In this document: piece by piece, positions 36,924 to 48,365 of the stretch
Position numbering within the stretch: position 1 is the first letter of the stretch
Layout: each line of letters starts with the position of its first letter
Assembly (NCBI GenBank): GCA_019454045.1
Contig: SKCR01036772.1
Location: 1 to 64,000, forward strand
From: Zanthoxylum bungeanum
Lineage: Eukaryota > Streptophyta > Magnoliopsida > Sapindales > Rutaceae
Direction: 5' to 3'
Length of the DNA: 64,000 bases
Program-made: the position numbers and the translations under genes
Notes under the pieces: generated by a model
Databases searched by the model: none
What the model was told of the DNA's origin: nothing
The model's input: only the letters and a program-made list of their open reading frames with translations

Positions 36924-38474
36924 TCATAATCTTTCTCTTTTAAATGCACATTTTTGGGAACCAATAAGCATATTAAAATTTTTATGTCCCAATGTGAATT
37001 TGCTACCAATGTTTTGCAAATCTATAACCTTTGTATGTAATGCAACATTTTCATTCAAAATAGATTCGCAATCGCATATTTTAGAACTAGATGGCGTGTT
37101 GGATATGACATTTTCAAGTTCTAGCATTTTCATTTTTAAACATGCATTTTCTTCATTTAAACATGCTATTTCATTTTTATGTTTGGTCTTTAAGCAAATA
37201 ATTTCATTATCCAAAACATGAATTTTATCAATACTAGTTGCATGCTCATTTTTAAGTGATGAATGCTCATTTTTAGCCAATTTTAGTTTCTTCTTAAGCA
37301 TATAACACAACTCTTTTAACCCATTAAAAGCATTAAGTAAATCATCATAGTCTTGAGAGTTGTGTACCTCTTCTTCTTCGCTTTCAAAGAAGAAATCCTC
37401 ATCCTCGATAGTCATGGATGCTAGGTTTGTACTTTTTTTTACTTCTTCGTCCTCGGATGAGCTTGAACTTGAGCTTGTATCACTATCGCTCCAAGTTGAA
37501 GTAGCTTTCATTGCCTTTTTCTTTGATTTTCCTTTCATTCTCTTCAATGGGCAATCCATAGCTATGTGACCCGACTTTTTACACTCATAGCAAACAATTT
37601 TCTTGTGCTCCCGCGGTCCTTTTTCTTCTCTCTTGTCATCCACCTTTGATTTTCCTTTTTTCTTTACGGATTTGATGAGCTTCTTGAAATTCATGTTTAT
37701 TTGAGCCAACTCATCATCACTATCGCTTTCACTCGAGCTTAATTCGTCTCTTCTTTTCGCTTTTAAGGCCAAGGTGTTCCTTGTCATTTTCTCATCTTCC
37801 TCTTTTTTATCCATCTTGATCTCCAATTCGTATTCAAGCAATTTCCCGACTAAATCATCCATCTTCAATGTGTTCATGTCATTTGCTTCTCTAATGGAGG
37901 AGGTGTAGCTTCTAAATTCCTTTGAGAGTGATCTAATAATTTTCTTCATTTGATCGGATGCCCCAATTACTTTTCACAAAGCACCAAAATGGTTTATGAT
38001 CACCGTAAATCTTGAAATCATGTGATCTATATCTTCCTCGGATTCCATCTTTAAATTGTCCAATTCACACATAAATCGGTTGATCTTGGATTCTTTCACT
38101 TGGCTTGTGCCCTCATTGACCATTTCCAATGACTTTCATAGCTCGTGTGTATTTCCAAATTCCGGAAGCTTGTTGATTTGACTTCGAACAATAGCACATA
38201 AAATATGGCTAAGTGCTTTAGCATTTTTGAAGCTTTGTGCAAATTCCTCATCGGTCCATTCAAAATGTGGCTTAGGAATTTCAATACCATTACTATCCTT
38301 CTTCGTTGGCATTTTTACACCCATTGTGATCACCTTGAAGGATTCCGTGTCAACGGCCAAAATATAGTTGAGAAAACTCATCTTCCAATAATTATAATCG
38401 ATTCCGTTGAAGAATGGAGGTCTTGTCATTGAAAATCCTTCGATAAGATTTGATGAGTTGCTTGTAGAGGCCAT
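36924..38474 (-). pseudogene. S gag, one frame with two internal TGA stops
   Basis: Reading starts at the ATG at 38472-38474 (MASTSNSSNLIEGFSMTRPP) and stays in one frame to a stop at 36924-36926, a span of 517 codons. Only two in-frame TGA codons break it, at 38136-38138 (THEL*KSLE, where Trp is expected) and 37974-37976. The C-terminal 341 residues hold an acidic/serine-rich stretch, a perfect knuckle CYECKKSGHIAMDC (residues 120-133 of that part) and a long Lys/Glu/Asn-rich segment likely to form a coiled coil. The good preservation of frame suggests recent activity using helper enzymes. Confidence 0.87.
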
Positions 38475-38512
38475 GATCTATTCTCGGGCGGTTAGGTATT
38501 TTGGAGAATACC

Positions 38513-38526
38513 TCGCTCTGATACCA
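38513..38526 (-). promoter_or_regulatory. S primer-binding site
   Basis: TTGGTATCAGAGC on the minus strand, next to the right LTR; a perfect initiator tRNA-Met complement. Confidence 0.9.
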
Positions 38527-38528
38527 AC

Positions 38529-39905
38529 TGAAAGTGCACCTACAAGTACTAGCAATAACAACACTATATACCCAAGAGGTGGGTGAATTGGGTTATCGCT
38601 ATAAATGCAGAATTAATAAATCTTTGCCGATTTTAAGCTCTTATTACCAATATAGCACTTATATTAATTTTCTCTATTTCAATAGAATAATCTAGATGCA
38701 AGTTTCCTATTCAATATATAAATGTAAATCGACTTGCAAATAAATAAAGAGTATGGATAGAGAAAACAACACCGGGATTTATATTGGTTCGGTCAAACGT
38801 GCCTACGTCCACTCCCTCAAGCCTCTCTTGAAGATTTCCATTATCAATCCGAGTTTACGATGGCTCACTCGTTAACCAAGAGTTTTCCGCAAAGGTGCAC
38901 TCCAAACCTTTACAATGAGTTTTATGCGTAGGCGCATTCACGAACCTTTACAACTACCCAACTAATGAGATTTCAACAACTACCCAACAGATGGGATTTC
39001 AAACCACAAGTGTTTTAGATTGGAAGATTTAAACTCACTTGGGCACTCACAAATATAAAGAAGATGGTGTGAGTTGCAACCTAAGTGTTCTAAGCTCTCT
39101 ACAAATGTATGAAGGTTTTGTGTGTGAGCTTGAGAGTGTTTTTGCTTTCTAAGAATTGATATGAAGGTGCAAGATATTAGCAAAAGAGTTGGGGTTCATT
39201 TATATAGAAAATGAAGAATACTCCCTAATGGCTACTGTTGAGACCGGTATGCCGGTCTCTAACACCGGTATGCCGATCTCCAACGGATATATGACCGTTT
39301 GGAGAACTAGCCGCTAGACCGGTATGGTCACTGATATGGGGACCGGTATGGTACTTGTCGGTTCCAGTAGCATTGCACTACAAAGAGCTAGACCGGAATG
39401 GAGACCGGAATGAGGACATGTATGGATCTCCCTAGTTCCAGTAGCTATGCACTATGAAGAGATAGACCGGAATGGTGACCGGAATGGAGACCGAAATGGG
39501 GACCAGAATGATGACCGGAATGGATCTCCATAGTTCCAGTAAGCATGCATTCTAAGGAACTTGACCGGTATGGTCACCGGAATGGCACCGGTAAGCCGGT
39601 CTCAAAACAAAATGCATAATAAGGAAGGTTTAAGGCATTTTGTCATGATCATAATGCATCTAAATGAATGTGCATGCAATCATATGAGCTTAGGCACTTG
39701 AATATACAATTCACAATTACAAATAGAGCCATAAGCTAAGACTTGAATAAAATCTTCAATTTTCCGCAAGTCTTCACAATCTCGCTCTTCACCACCGTAT
39801 GCTTCGACAACTTTTTAGAATGTCTCGTTGTTGCACGTCGAAGTCTTCACTCGCGTTGCATCTTCAAAATCCAATATGCAACATGTCGTGGCTATATCGC
39901 TAACA
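38529..39905 (-). repeat. S 5' LTR (right copy)
   Basis: It measures 1377 bp and is collinear with 34451-35926 apart from the minisatellite length and scattered substitutions. Confidence 0.9.
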
Positions 39906-40958
39906 TATACAAGTCTGTCCCTTCTTTGTGAGCAGTAATCCTATGAGTATTTGTCTGATAAATGAGTTATAATTTAATCCCAGTTTATTTTTTTGTGAAT
40001 ATGATTGGATCTTATACGGAAGATATAATAGTAGCACCCGGTACATAAGACTCCTACTATAAGTAAGATTTAAAAAAGGTTTTGCTGTACGCAACATTAA
40101 CCCCTAAGGGCGAAGTCAAGAAGCTTTCTGAGAAAGGGATTATGCAATTTTTAAGGATTTAATTTATAAATTCAAGAGGTATTTCTATTATTTACTTAAA
40201 ACTAACAGTTGAAAAAAAAAATTGAAAAGCTTCCCCCCTTATCCCTGTTTTTCACAGAGATGTTGTTTCCGAGGATAGAAGTTGTGACCAAACGGATATG
40301 GAAGATATAATGATATGTACAACATGATTGAACCGAAAAACTACCAGAGATTCAATTGATTCAAGTATGCCAAGCTGAAAACAGAACATTTTCAAGATCT
40401 AGGCTCAAGCATCACATAATAAAGATATGGCCAACCAACAAAAAAAAAAAAAAAAAATCCACACAAAGCACATGGCCAACCAACAAAAATAATAATCCAC
40501 ACAAAGCTTTTCTTCTTCTCTGACAAAATGAGAAAACTGACTCCATTGCATCGCAGCAAAACTCAAAACACTCTAGATATCAAGTACTTCAATATTTACA
40601 GTATGAGAAAGCAGCAATCAGTCAAAATAGTAAGCAGGCCTGCATTGTAGTGATTTATAAGAGAGGAAAAACCAAAAATGAATATGGCCTACCATAACAA
40701 TAGAAAAAAATAAAACCAGAAAGGACCAGACAACGGCTGGGAATAACATTAACGCAGAGGGAAAAAAAAAGTAAAAAAAAAAACAATCTTGGCAAAATGC
40801 TCGAAGAAAAAAAGTAAAGAAAACAATCTCAGCAAAATGCTCAAAGTTGACAACTTGTCTACCATTTTTTAGCTTTCAGCTTGCAAACTGTTGGTTTCTT
40901 CATATTTCCGGAAGTTTGAATGACAGGACAGCGCTAAACTTGCTTGGCTCTTTGTCTG
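39906..40958 (-). other. 3' flank and probable 3' UTR of the Aux/IAA gene
   Basis: No separate gene is seen. The part nearest the stop codon (roughly 40380-40958) is probably 3' UTR. A-runs occur at 40439-40457 and 40759-40782. Confidence 0.45.
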
Positions 40959-43250
40959 TCATTCATATGTTTGGAATCTTGGAGCTGTAATCAAAGATTT
41001 AGGTAGTAAGAAGTTGGAGGAGGTATAGAAAACAAAACGAGGCAAAAACTATTAACCTCAATATAGAACAAATGCATACCGAGTCCATTAGCCTCGGAGG
41101 TCCTCATGATTCGAAACCTTTTTACTGTGCTAATAAACATCCTGATGACAAGCAGAAAACAATAAAAGTAAGCTTTTGAGAGAGAGGAAAAAAAGTGACA
41201 TCTTTTCCTATTATTGCTTGCATTTTTGGTAGTTTAGGAACAAGTAGCAGAGATTATATACTAGCATTCTTTTGATCATCCAAGTATGGGAAAACTCACG
41301 AGGCACAAGTTGCAACTGCAGGTCTCATAAAATTTTCGCAGTTGCATTTCACAAATCATCACCTATTGCTTAAGCAATGTAATATCGTGTACCAGCATAA
41401 TTAACAACACCTCCCTATCACTTTCTCCACCATCTTAATGAGTTTTTATTATTTAATGGTAGTTGCATACCTCCAAGGTACATCTCCCACAAGCATCCAA
41501 TCTCCTTCTTTATCTTCATAGGTGAGCACAAACTCGGACGATCCATCCAAAAGCTTAGAAGGCTCTGCAGGATCCTTCTCTCCACCTTTAAGGAAAATAA
41601 ATAAATAAATAAATAAGAAGAAGAAGAAAATAAAATCATACCGCAAACAAAGAAATATTAATCAACCACAATGTCCTTGTTGCTGAGTAAACATTGTGCA
41701 CCAGAAGTGCACTGGCCGATTTAACTTGTGCTTAACTAAATTAGAACTAATCATGGTACTTTTTCATTTAATTGACATAAATAAACGTAACCAAGAAAAC
41801 TCGCTATGAATAAGATCCTTTATTTGGTTACTTTTGAACACTTTAAAGATCAAAAGCATGAAAGGAACAGAATTTACCAATGGAATTGATTGCTGGGGTC
41901 GACGTGAAAAACATCTCCTCCAATGTTTGAGCCAAAGTATCATAGGAGGTATGAGCATTCAAATCCACTTTCCTTCCTATGGGATCTCCATCCATGTTCA
42001 CCTTAACAAACCCAAGATGTCCTTTCTCATTAAAAATATTATTGGTTTTGTTTCCACTGCAAATTTTCTTCTTCGAAGCATCTTTTGATTTTTCTTCTTC
42101 ATTAGCCTCTTTTTCTTCCTCAGATCTTAGAGCCTTTGCTTGGCTAACCAAACTGTTCATCCTATAAGCCCTTATAGGGGGCCATCCCACAACCTGACTG
42201 CTTTCACAAAACAATTCATGGTAATGAATAACTAAGCATTTAAGATCAATAAATAAGCAAAAGCAGAGACGCATGGTTCATAACTTATTTCTGTATATTT
42301 TCTGTAATTCATTATTAACAACAGAAACCCAATACCTTTTAAAAAATGAAGAAATAAAGTAAGAAGTTAAAAACAATTAAACACAAGGATAAGAATAAGA
42401 AACAAATTTAACAAAAAAGTATTGTCAGGGGAAATTTGATCGAGTGTTAGTTGAGTTGAGCTAAACTTTTCATAATCTTCTACTATAATAGGATTAAAAT
42501 ACAGTTACATTCAAATTATTATTCAATAACTATCTATTAATAATTTATAAAAAACCGAGTACAAATCGTAGCTCAGCACTGAATCCAAGTCTGTCGTAAC
42601 AGTGGGGGAAATCCACATTTTTATCACGGAATCAGTATAAAACAGATCATAGACTCTATGAAGAGAATACAGAGCAAGAATAAAGTAGGCACATAGCATA
42701 AAGCTATACAAAGTATAGCATAACACAAAAAGCCATAAAAGGAAATAAAACATTAAAAATTCTCAGTTCTTAATGATAGCAGATGATCAAGATTCAAGAT
42801 TTGATTTTTTTGGGAAAAAATGATATGGCAAATATAAAGTTGGTTTATTGCTTAACCAGAAAAAAGAAAAATCATGTAAACATATTCATGAACATGTACA
42901 AAATATGTATGTGCAATAAAAAAAAAAGAAACTGACTTGGCACCAGGAGGGGATGATCCAGCCTCATGAGGAACAGAGTCAGCAGCTCTCTTGTTACCAG
43001 AAACAGCAACAGCAACAGGAGAAGAAGAAGAATAAGCAAAAGCTCTCTTCACAGCAGAAGAAAAGTCCTTGGCAGTCAAGATTCTCCCACACTCACCCCA
43101 TGTACTTACTCCTTTCCCCTTCCCTCCACCACCAAGACTCAGCCCCAGTCTCAGCTCCAGCTCATCATCACTCTCAATAACTTCTGACTCCCTTGACTCA
43201 TTTCCATTAGACCCACTACCACCACCAAGTAAACCAACACCACCTTGCAT
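40959..43250 (-). CDS. Aux/IAA auxin-responsive repressor (IAA11/IAA13-like), five exons
   Basis: Exons on the minus strand are 43250-42937, 42197-41878, 41585-41471, 41141-41080 and 40984-40959. They have GT-AG borders with phases that join cleanly, giving 278 residues. Seen in order: EAR repression motif [10 protein letters not shown] (residues 31-40), a KR dipeptide, the domain II degron [10 protein letters not shown] (about 108-117), domain [23 protein letters not shown] (about 166-185) and domain [22 protein letters not shown] with VPWRMF. The end reads [14 protein letters not shown]. Family knowledge: such nuclear proteins bind ARF transcription factors through the PB1-type domains III/IV, recruit TOPLESS by the EAR motif, and are destroyed via TIR1/AFB when auxin contacts domain II. 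No defect is seen. Placement in the IAA11/12/13 clade rests on the domain II surroundings. Confidence 0.95.
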
Positions 43251-44062
43251 GACAACAAGAAAAACAAAGAGGTTTTTTTCTCTCTCTCTTTTTTTCCCCT
43301 TAAATGTTCAAGATTTGACAGGCAACAAGAAATGGGAAGATTTGTAAACTAACAACTAAAGAGTTTTAAGAGTGAAAGAAAGGATTTTGGGTGGAGAGAG
43401 AATAGGTCATAGGTGGCAGATGAAGTGATGATGAAGGGACCCATATGTCTGCTAGTGCGCCCGCCCAGCACACTCATCACTCTTTACTCCATTTTTTCTT
43501 GACATGATCATCACACTTTAGAATCTTTACTCCCCATTTCTCTCTCTCTGTAATAGAAAACAACTCCAACCCTGTAACTAGTTTTGATAGAAGCAACTGG
43601 CCTGGCTTGGGCTCCAAGTTGTTGGTTGGAATCTGGATCCTCAGTTTTGGATTTTAAACAAATTTTTAAAATATATGATTTTCTTTTTATTGGTAAAAAC
43701 AAATATTAATTTTTTATTTTCTTATTTCGTCATTATTAACTTTTCTGAAATTTTGACTTTTAATTTTTATACCAAATTATGTAGCATAATTTTTTCACAG
43801 TGTTTTTGGCTTATTAGCTGCTTGGAGGAACATGTTTTTGGCAGAAATGTGGCACAGGCTGTATTTTTTTGAACATGAGAACTTATTGCTGTTATAGTTT
43901 GGCATTCTTTTAAAGGGTGGTAATAGATTTGTCTTGTTTGATTATGATGGGTAATGATTTTATATATAAACATGAATGATGGTTTGTGAACTTTTAGTAT
44001 GTGAAATAACTTTCTTTTGTGATTTTCAAATGTTAAATTTTGACTTTTAAATATATATATAT
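43251..44062 (-). promoter_or_regulatory. 5' UTR and upstream region of the Aux/IAA gene
   Basis: This is the only region available for the promoter. A CT-rich run at 43281-43300 (GA-rich on the sense strand) just upstream of the ATG is typical of plant 5' UTRs. I see no convincing TATA box or canonical TGTCTC auxin-response element; only a TGTCTG occurs near 43446. Nothing else is recognised. Confidence 0.4.
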
Positions 44063-44477
44063 ACTAGTTTTTGCCCGTGCCTACGGCACGGTGTTACAGT
44101 ATTTGGCCCGTGCCTACGGCACGGTGTTACAAAATTAAATGATTTTATTTTTTAATTAAATGATGCCCGTGCCTACGGCACGACACGGTATTACAGAATT
44201 AAATGATTTTATTTTTTAATTAAATGATGCCCGTGCCTACGGCACGGTGTTACATTATTTGGCCCGTGCCTACGGCACGGTGTTACAAAATTAAATGATT
44301 TTATTTTAACTTTCTATTTTTTTATTTGAAAATTTGAAAATTTTGACCCTTTCCATCAATCAATTCACTCTCTTTCCTCCAATTACCAATGAAATGATCT
44401 GAGCCGTTAATTAAGCCACATAAAGAGAGCCGTTGGATGCACTCTCTTTCCTCAAACACCATTGTGCTTTATAATAT

Positions 44478-44512
<35 letters not shown>
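44063..44512. mobile_element. (TA)n-flanked element with repeated palindrome CCGTGCCTACGGCACGG
   Basis: Five copies of the hairpin-forming word CCGTGCCTACGGCACGG occur at about 44074, 44107, 44165, 44230 and 44263. Most are followed by TGTTAC, and an AATTAAATGATTTTATTTTT spacer separates some of them. The block begins ACTAGTTTTTGCCCGTGC after a TA run and ends CTTTATAATATAGATATAT in another TA run (44480-44511). Such TA-tract-targeted repeats are widespread in plants. Whether they are MITEs or Helitron-like is unclear to me. Confidence 0.6.
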
Positions 44513-44514
<2 letters not shown>

Positions 44515-44542
44515 TATGAGTTTGGATACTACATAATCTTAG

Positions 44543-44837
44543 GGGTGTACATGGGTTGGATTGAGTTGGACTTTTGGCCTAAATTCAAATTAAATATAAA
44601 ATAATTCATAAATAAATTTACTTAAATGCTAAAAAACAGCAGCATAATAAATTAATAAAGTATGGTTAATGCTAAAACATCACACAATCAATTTCACTAA
44701 GTTCATAATTTATATACATAGTTAAAATAAAATTAGATAATTAATATTTAGTTAATCATACTAAGTATAATGCAAAAACAATATATAGAGCTTGACGAAG
44801 AGCATAAAGTTTTTTTTTTCTTTTAGATCGTTATTGT
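44543..44837. mobile_element. hAT-like element, left part
   Basis: It starts AGGGGTGTACATGGGTTGG and continues with AT-rich sequence until cut by the solo LTR at 44838. The matching right end lies at 52416-52617, where CAACCCG-rich sequence ends GGGTTGGGTTTGCACACCTT. The inverted right end AAGGTGTGCAAACCC fits the left end. Both solo LTR and element L are inserted between the halves. Confidence 0.55.
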
Positions 44838-47179
44838 TGTTGAAAATATGTCCTAAAATAAATCATGTCATACAGTTCAAGATCCTTATATAAATATAAT
44901 CTTATTATTAGTTGTAAATTAGTTTACGATTAATATAATGGCAATCTTATCATATTTTGCATATGTTTAGTTGCTTTCACATAGTTTATGTAAAATATGA
45001 TCATGTGATGTATTATGTGTCGAGACTCTATCTGCAATAGGTTGTAGATATGATTACAGAGTTTTGATTTAAATACATATGAATCTGTTCGGTTGAGGTG
45101 ATGTCAGCATGGATGATCACGTCACATGACTGATATATTTGTTATGCTACTATTGATCAGTATTTGAGACTGATATTTGGGTGATGTGTCTCACGTCACA
45201 AGAGCATGAACATGAGTAATACGTTTGAGAAATATGTTACTGAACATGACCAAACGCGACGAATCACATGAGCAATTATCTGTAGTCAATGATTCGTCGC
45301 ACAGCCGTACTAGTGTATCACTAGTCCTTTGACCTGAGACGTCACAATTGTCATCTGCATTGCGACACATCGTTCACTTGTGTATATTGCACCAGGCTCG
45401 TCACGTCTGATGAAAGAAGCTTGCTGGTAATGTGTTCTTAATGTATGAGGACATGTGATCGTCGAGATAGAATCTGTTGGCTCAAATACTTGAGCTTGAG
45501 ATCATATGCGGAAATATCAAACATGGGGATTAAGTCTTCAACCGGAGCACGTGTCTTCCATAAAATTTATTTTCGGATATTTACGTCTTGTATATGATTG
45601 ATTTCCTTAATCTATGATCGAGTTAGGGGCTTGACGACTTCATGACCCTCACTCGATCGAGAGTCGACAGTAGAAGGCCTTTACTACACGTAAATACAAC
45701 TATATAGGTTTATCAGATATTTTACTCTTTGTGTATGAGGTCATGACACCTTGCTAGAGGTCACCCATAATCATTGGGAACTTTGGTTGCAATGGGTTGT
45801 ACTGAAAGTGAAACGAACGTGTTCGTATCGACTCATGTCCAGCTCACAGAGAACTTAGGTGTCACACACATACACCGAATGATTGACGAATTAATTAAAT
45901 TGCTTCGATATATGATCGCAATGCAAATTATGTACTTTATCGGTAAAGTATAAAATATTTTTCGGTGTTGACGCGCCAGCACCCGTTTATTCAGAAAATA
46001 TTCAGGTGATTTTAGAAATACCGTAAATATGATTTGCGGATAGTTGAGAGACTTATAAGTTGTTTATGACATAATAAGATATTTATAATTATAATATTTG
46101 ATATTATAATATAATATATATAAATATTAATTAACTTTGCTCATGTCAAATTTTGATTTGTACAAGTGTCAAGTTTTTATCTTTACACATGGCATCGTGT
46201 GATTTTGCCATGTGTCAAGCTTACATTATATACAAGATATTTGATTTTGTATTTAAATTAAATATTTATTTATTTATAAATAAATAATAATATCTAGATA
46301 TTTAATTTACTTTATTTTGGCAAATTTAGATTTAGCCATTTGTTAAAGTATTAAGGTGGCACATGACGCCATGATATGTTGACAAGTGTCAAGATCTTAT
46401 TAAATCCATCAAATTATATATTTGATCAAAGATGTGGATTTATTTTGTAATATTTTAATTATATTATTTATTTAATAAAATTAAATATTAGATATTTGAA
46501 TTTATTATTATTTAATATTAAGTAAATTTTGGAAAATATCTTAATTTATTTTATGTTAACCAATTATCAAGTGACACTTGTCAAGTAAATTCTTGTTTGC
46601 CATTACAAGTCACTTGAAGATTAATTGGAAGGCAAATTATCTTATCCTAAGTCTTGGTGACTTGTAACCTTTGTTAGAAGGTTGATCTGCTTTATGTATG
46701 ATATAGAAAAAATCAAAACAACAAGCTTACACATTAAGGAAGTTTCGACCATGGCTTGGTTGAGAGAGAATTTATTTTATTCTTTGAATTTCCTTAGTGA
46801 AGATATTGGACATGAAGATGAAAAATAAAAAGGGAACTTGTTTCTTTTGTGCATCTTCAAAGTTCAAACCTGAGTTGTTTCCTAATCCGTAGAAAAATGA
46901 TTTAAGCTTTGAAAGTCTCTTGAATTTCTAAATCGGAAGATTCGTCGATCGATTCGGTATGTAGATACGCTTGCAGGCAATTGGAGACATATCACTTTCT
47001 GGATAAAGCTCATGGGAGGTATAATTGTTGTATTCCTATATATATATATATTTACTTATTTATATTAAAAGAAAATTTAAAAAACCCATAGATTTCGAAT
47101 TTGATCCTCCGTCGATTTTTTCCGTACGATTCGTTTGACGACCGTAGCCACGGGAACGGGAAATCATTTCTCACCTTCA
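44838..47179 (+). mobile_element. Solo LTR, copia-type, 2.3 kb
   Basis: It starts TGTTGAAAATATG, ends CTCACCTTCA, and is flanked by the target duplication ATTGT (44833-44837 and 47180-47184). It has no internal sequence, so it is the product of LTR-LTR recombination. Its length and low-complexity AT blocks resemble the long LTRs of C1 and C3. No genes are inside. Confidence 0.87.
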
Positions 47180-47190
47180 ATTGTTAGGGT

Positions 47191-47792
47191 TGTACGGGCC
47201 AAATTTGGGCCCAAGGGTAAAATTGACTTTTCGCTTCAGACCCTACACTAGTGGCAGCCCAATCCCTCCGGATAGTACCCAGAATAAATTTGGGCCAAAG
47301 ACCCGACTACATCCTCAGGCCCACGTACAAAGAGAGCCATACCCAGCGAACCGTTGACTGATCAGTTACTTCAATCTGAAACGTCCAGACTCATGAATAT
47401 CTCACATAACTCGACAGTTTCCAACATCCAATGGACGAGTAATTAAAGGTGATAAATACACACGTTTCCCGAGTGTGTATATAAGAGAAGAAAGACTATG
47501 AAAACGGGGGGATCAACTCTCATAGTTCAACCATATTCTCTCCATAGCTTTCAATATCTCACATCAACCGCCCTCACGGCACCCTACGAAGCTCAAGGTA
47601 GTATCTTACTTTGACCTTCCTCCTGCTACTTCCTTAGTTCCTTCACTGACTTGGGCGTCGGAGTGCCCCCGGCACCCACCACACCGGTGGGCAGTACTCT
47701 CGCTCACTCTACATCTTTGTTTTCAAGGATCGCTAATGCCTCATCCTCATGAAATCTCGATTGTAGACCTTGGGCGAAAACCAGCGTCTACA
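47191..47792 (+). repeat. L left LTR
   Basis: It is 602 bp with ends TGTAC...and...TACA. A TATA box (TATATAAG, 47478-47485) lies about mid-LTR and marks the likely promoter. Confidence 0.95.
47478..47485 (+). promoter_or_regulatory. TATA box of L LTR promoter
   Basis: TATATAAG is preceded by GAGTGTG and identical in the right LTR (about 52100). The related solo LTR at 54602-55204 has TATAAAAG at the equivalent place on its own strand. Confidence 0.7.
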
Positions 47793-47795
47793 GTT

Positions 47796-47812
47796 TGGCG
47801 CCCACCGTGGGG
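47796..47812 (+). promoter_or_regulatory. L primer-binding site
   Basis: TGGCGCCCACCGTGGGG lies three bases after the left LTR. The TGGCGCC start is shared with element G. I am not certain which tRNA it pairs with. Confidence 0.75.
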
Positions 47813-48365
47813 TCCTAGCGATTCTTAGTAAGCGAAGACATCTCTATCTACGACCCTGACACATATGACGATCTATAGGTTGATTGTCATCAACCTCTTA
47901 CTACATGTGAAATGATAGTCATCTTCCTTAGAGTGCATGGATTGCTTTCAGCTCCATACTACGTGATTGGGTTGCCTCTTATGGACTTCTCTAAGGAACA
48001 AGTACTTGGCATGAAGACGGTGTCCCAGCCGACGTACCCGAATGAAGACTTGGCGTGGACATCTTGGTTAACATTACCAGGTATGTCTTGCACCTTTTGA
48101 TGATGTCCCAGTCGACATTAGAAAGTCATAGGGACTTGTAATAGATGTAATAGTTGGTATTACAATTTATTGTATGCTATGGGTGTCCTAGTGGACACAA
48201 CAATTTACAACTAGGTAATGGTTATGGATGGCTCAGTCGACATTCACAATGTCTGGCATATAACTTGTTAGGAATGCCCTGTCCCAATTGGTATTACTTT
48301 ATGTAGCTTGTCACTTGCTAAAGACTCCACTCGACACCCCATATAATGAGCCTTGCCACCTATTT
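47813..48365 (+). other. L internal non-coding segment
   Basis: No gag or other domain is recognised. Diverged GATGTCCCAGTCGACATT-like words anticipate the later tandem array. The short frame at 47912-48100 shows no known motif. Confidence 0.5.

Larger units (their letters stand above)
34451..39905 (-). mobile_element. Copia-derived gag-only retrotransposon S (non-autonomous)
   Basis: The LTRs at 34451-35926 and 38529-39905 start TGAAAGTGCACC and end CTAACA on the plus strand. A tRNA-Met primer site abuts the right LTR and a purine tract (AAAAGAGGGAGAT) abuts the left LTR, both on the minus strand. The 2.6-kb interior codes for gag only: protease, integrase and RT are absent. The flanking pentamers differ (TCTTA and TATAC), so no target duplication is preserved. 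Confidence 0.88.

Noticed and set aside
42852..42936. Continuation of the Aux/IAA exon 1 frame past GAK into [12 protein letters not shown]
   Set aside because: This is intron read-through: GTCAGT at the exon end is a donor and the conserved degron continues only from the acceptor at 42197.
41834..43347. Open frames on the plus strand across the Aux/IAA exons
   Set aside because: They lie antisense to well-supported exons and encode only low-complexity Gln/Ser/Arg- or Pro-rich peptides.
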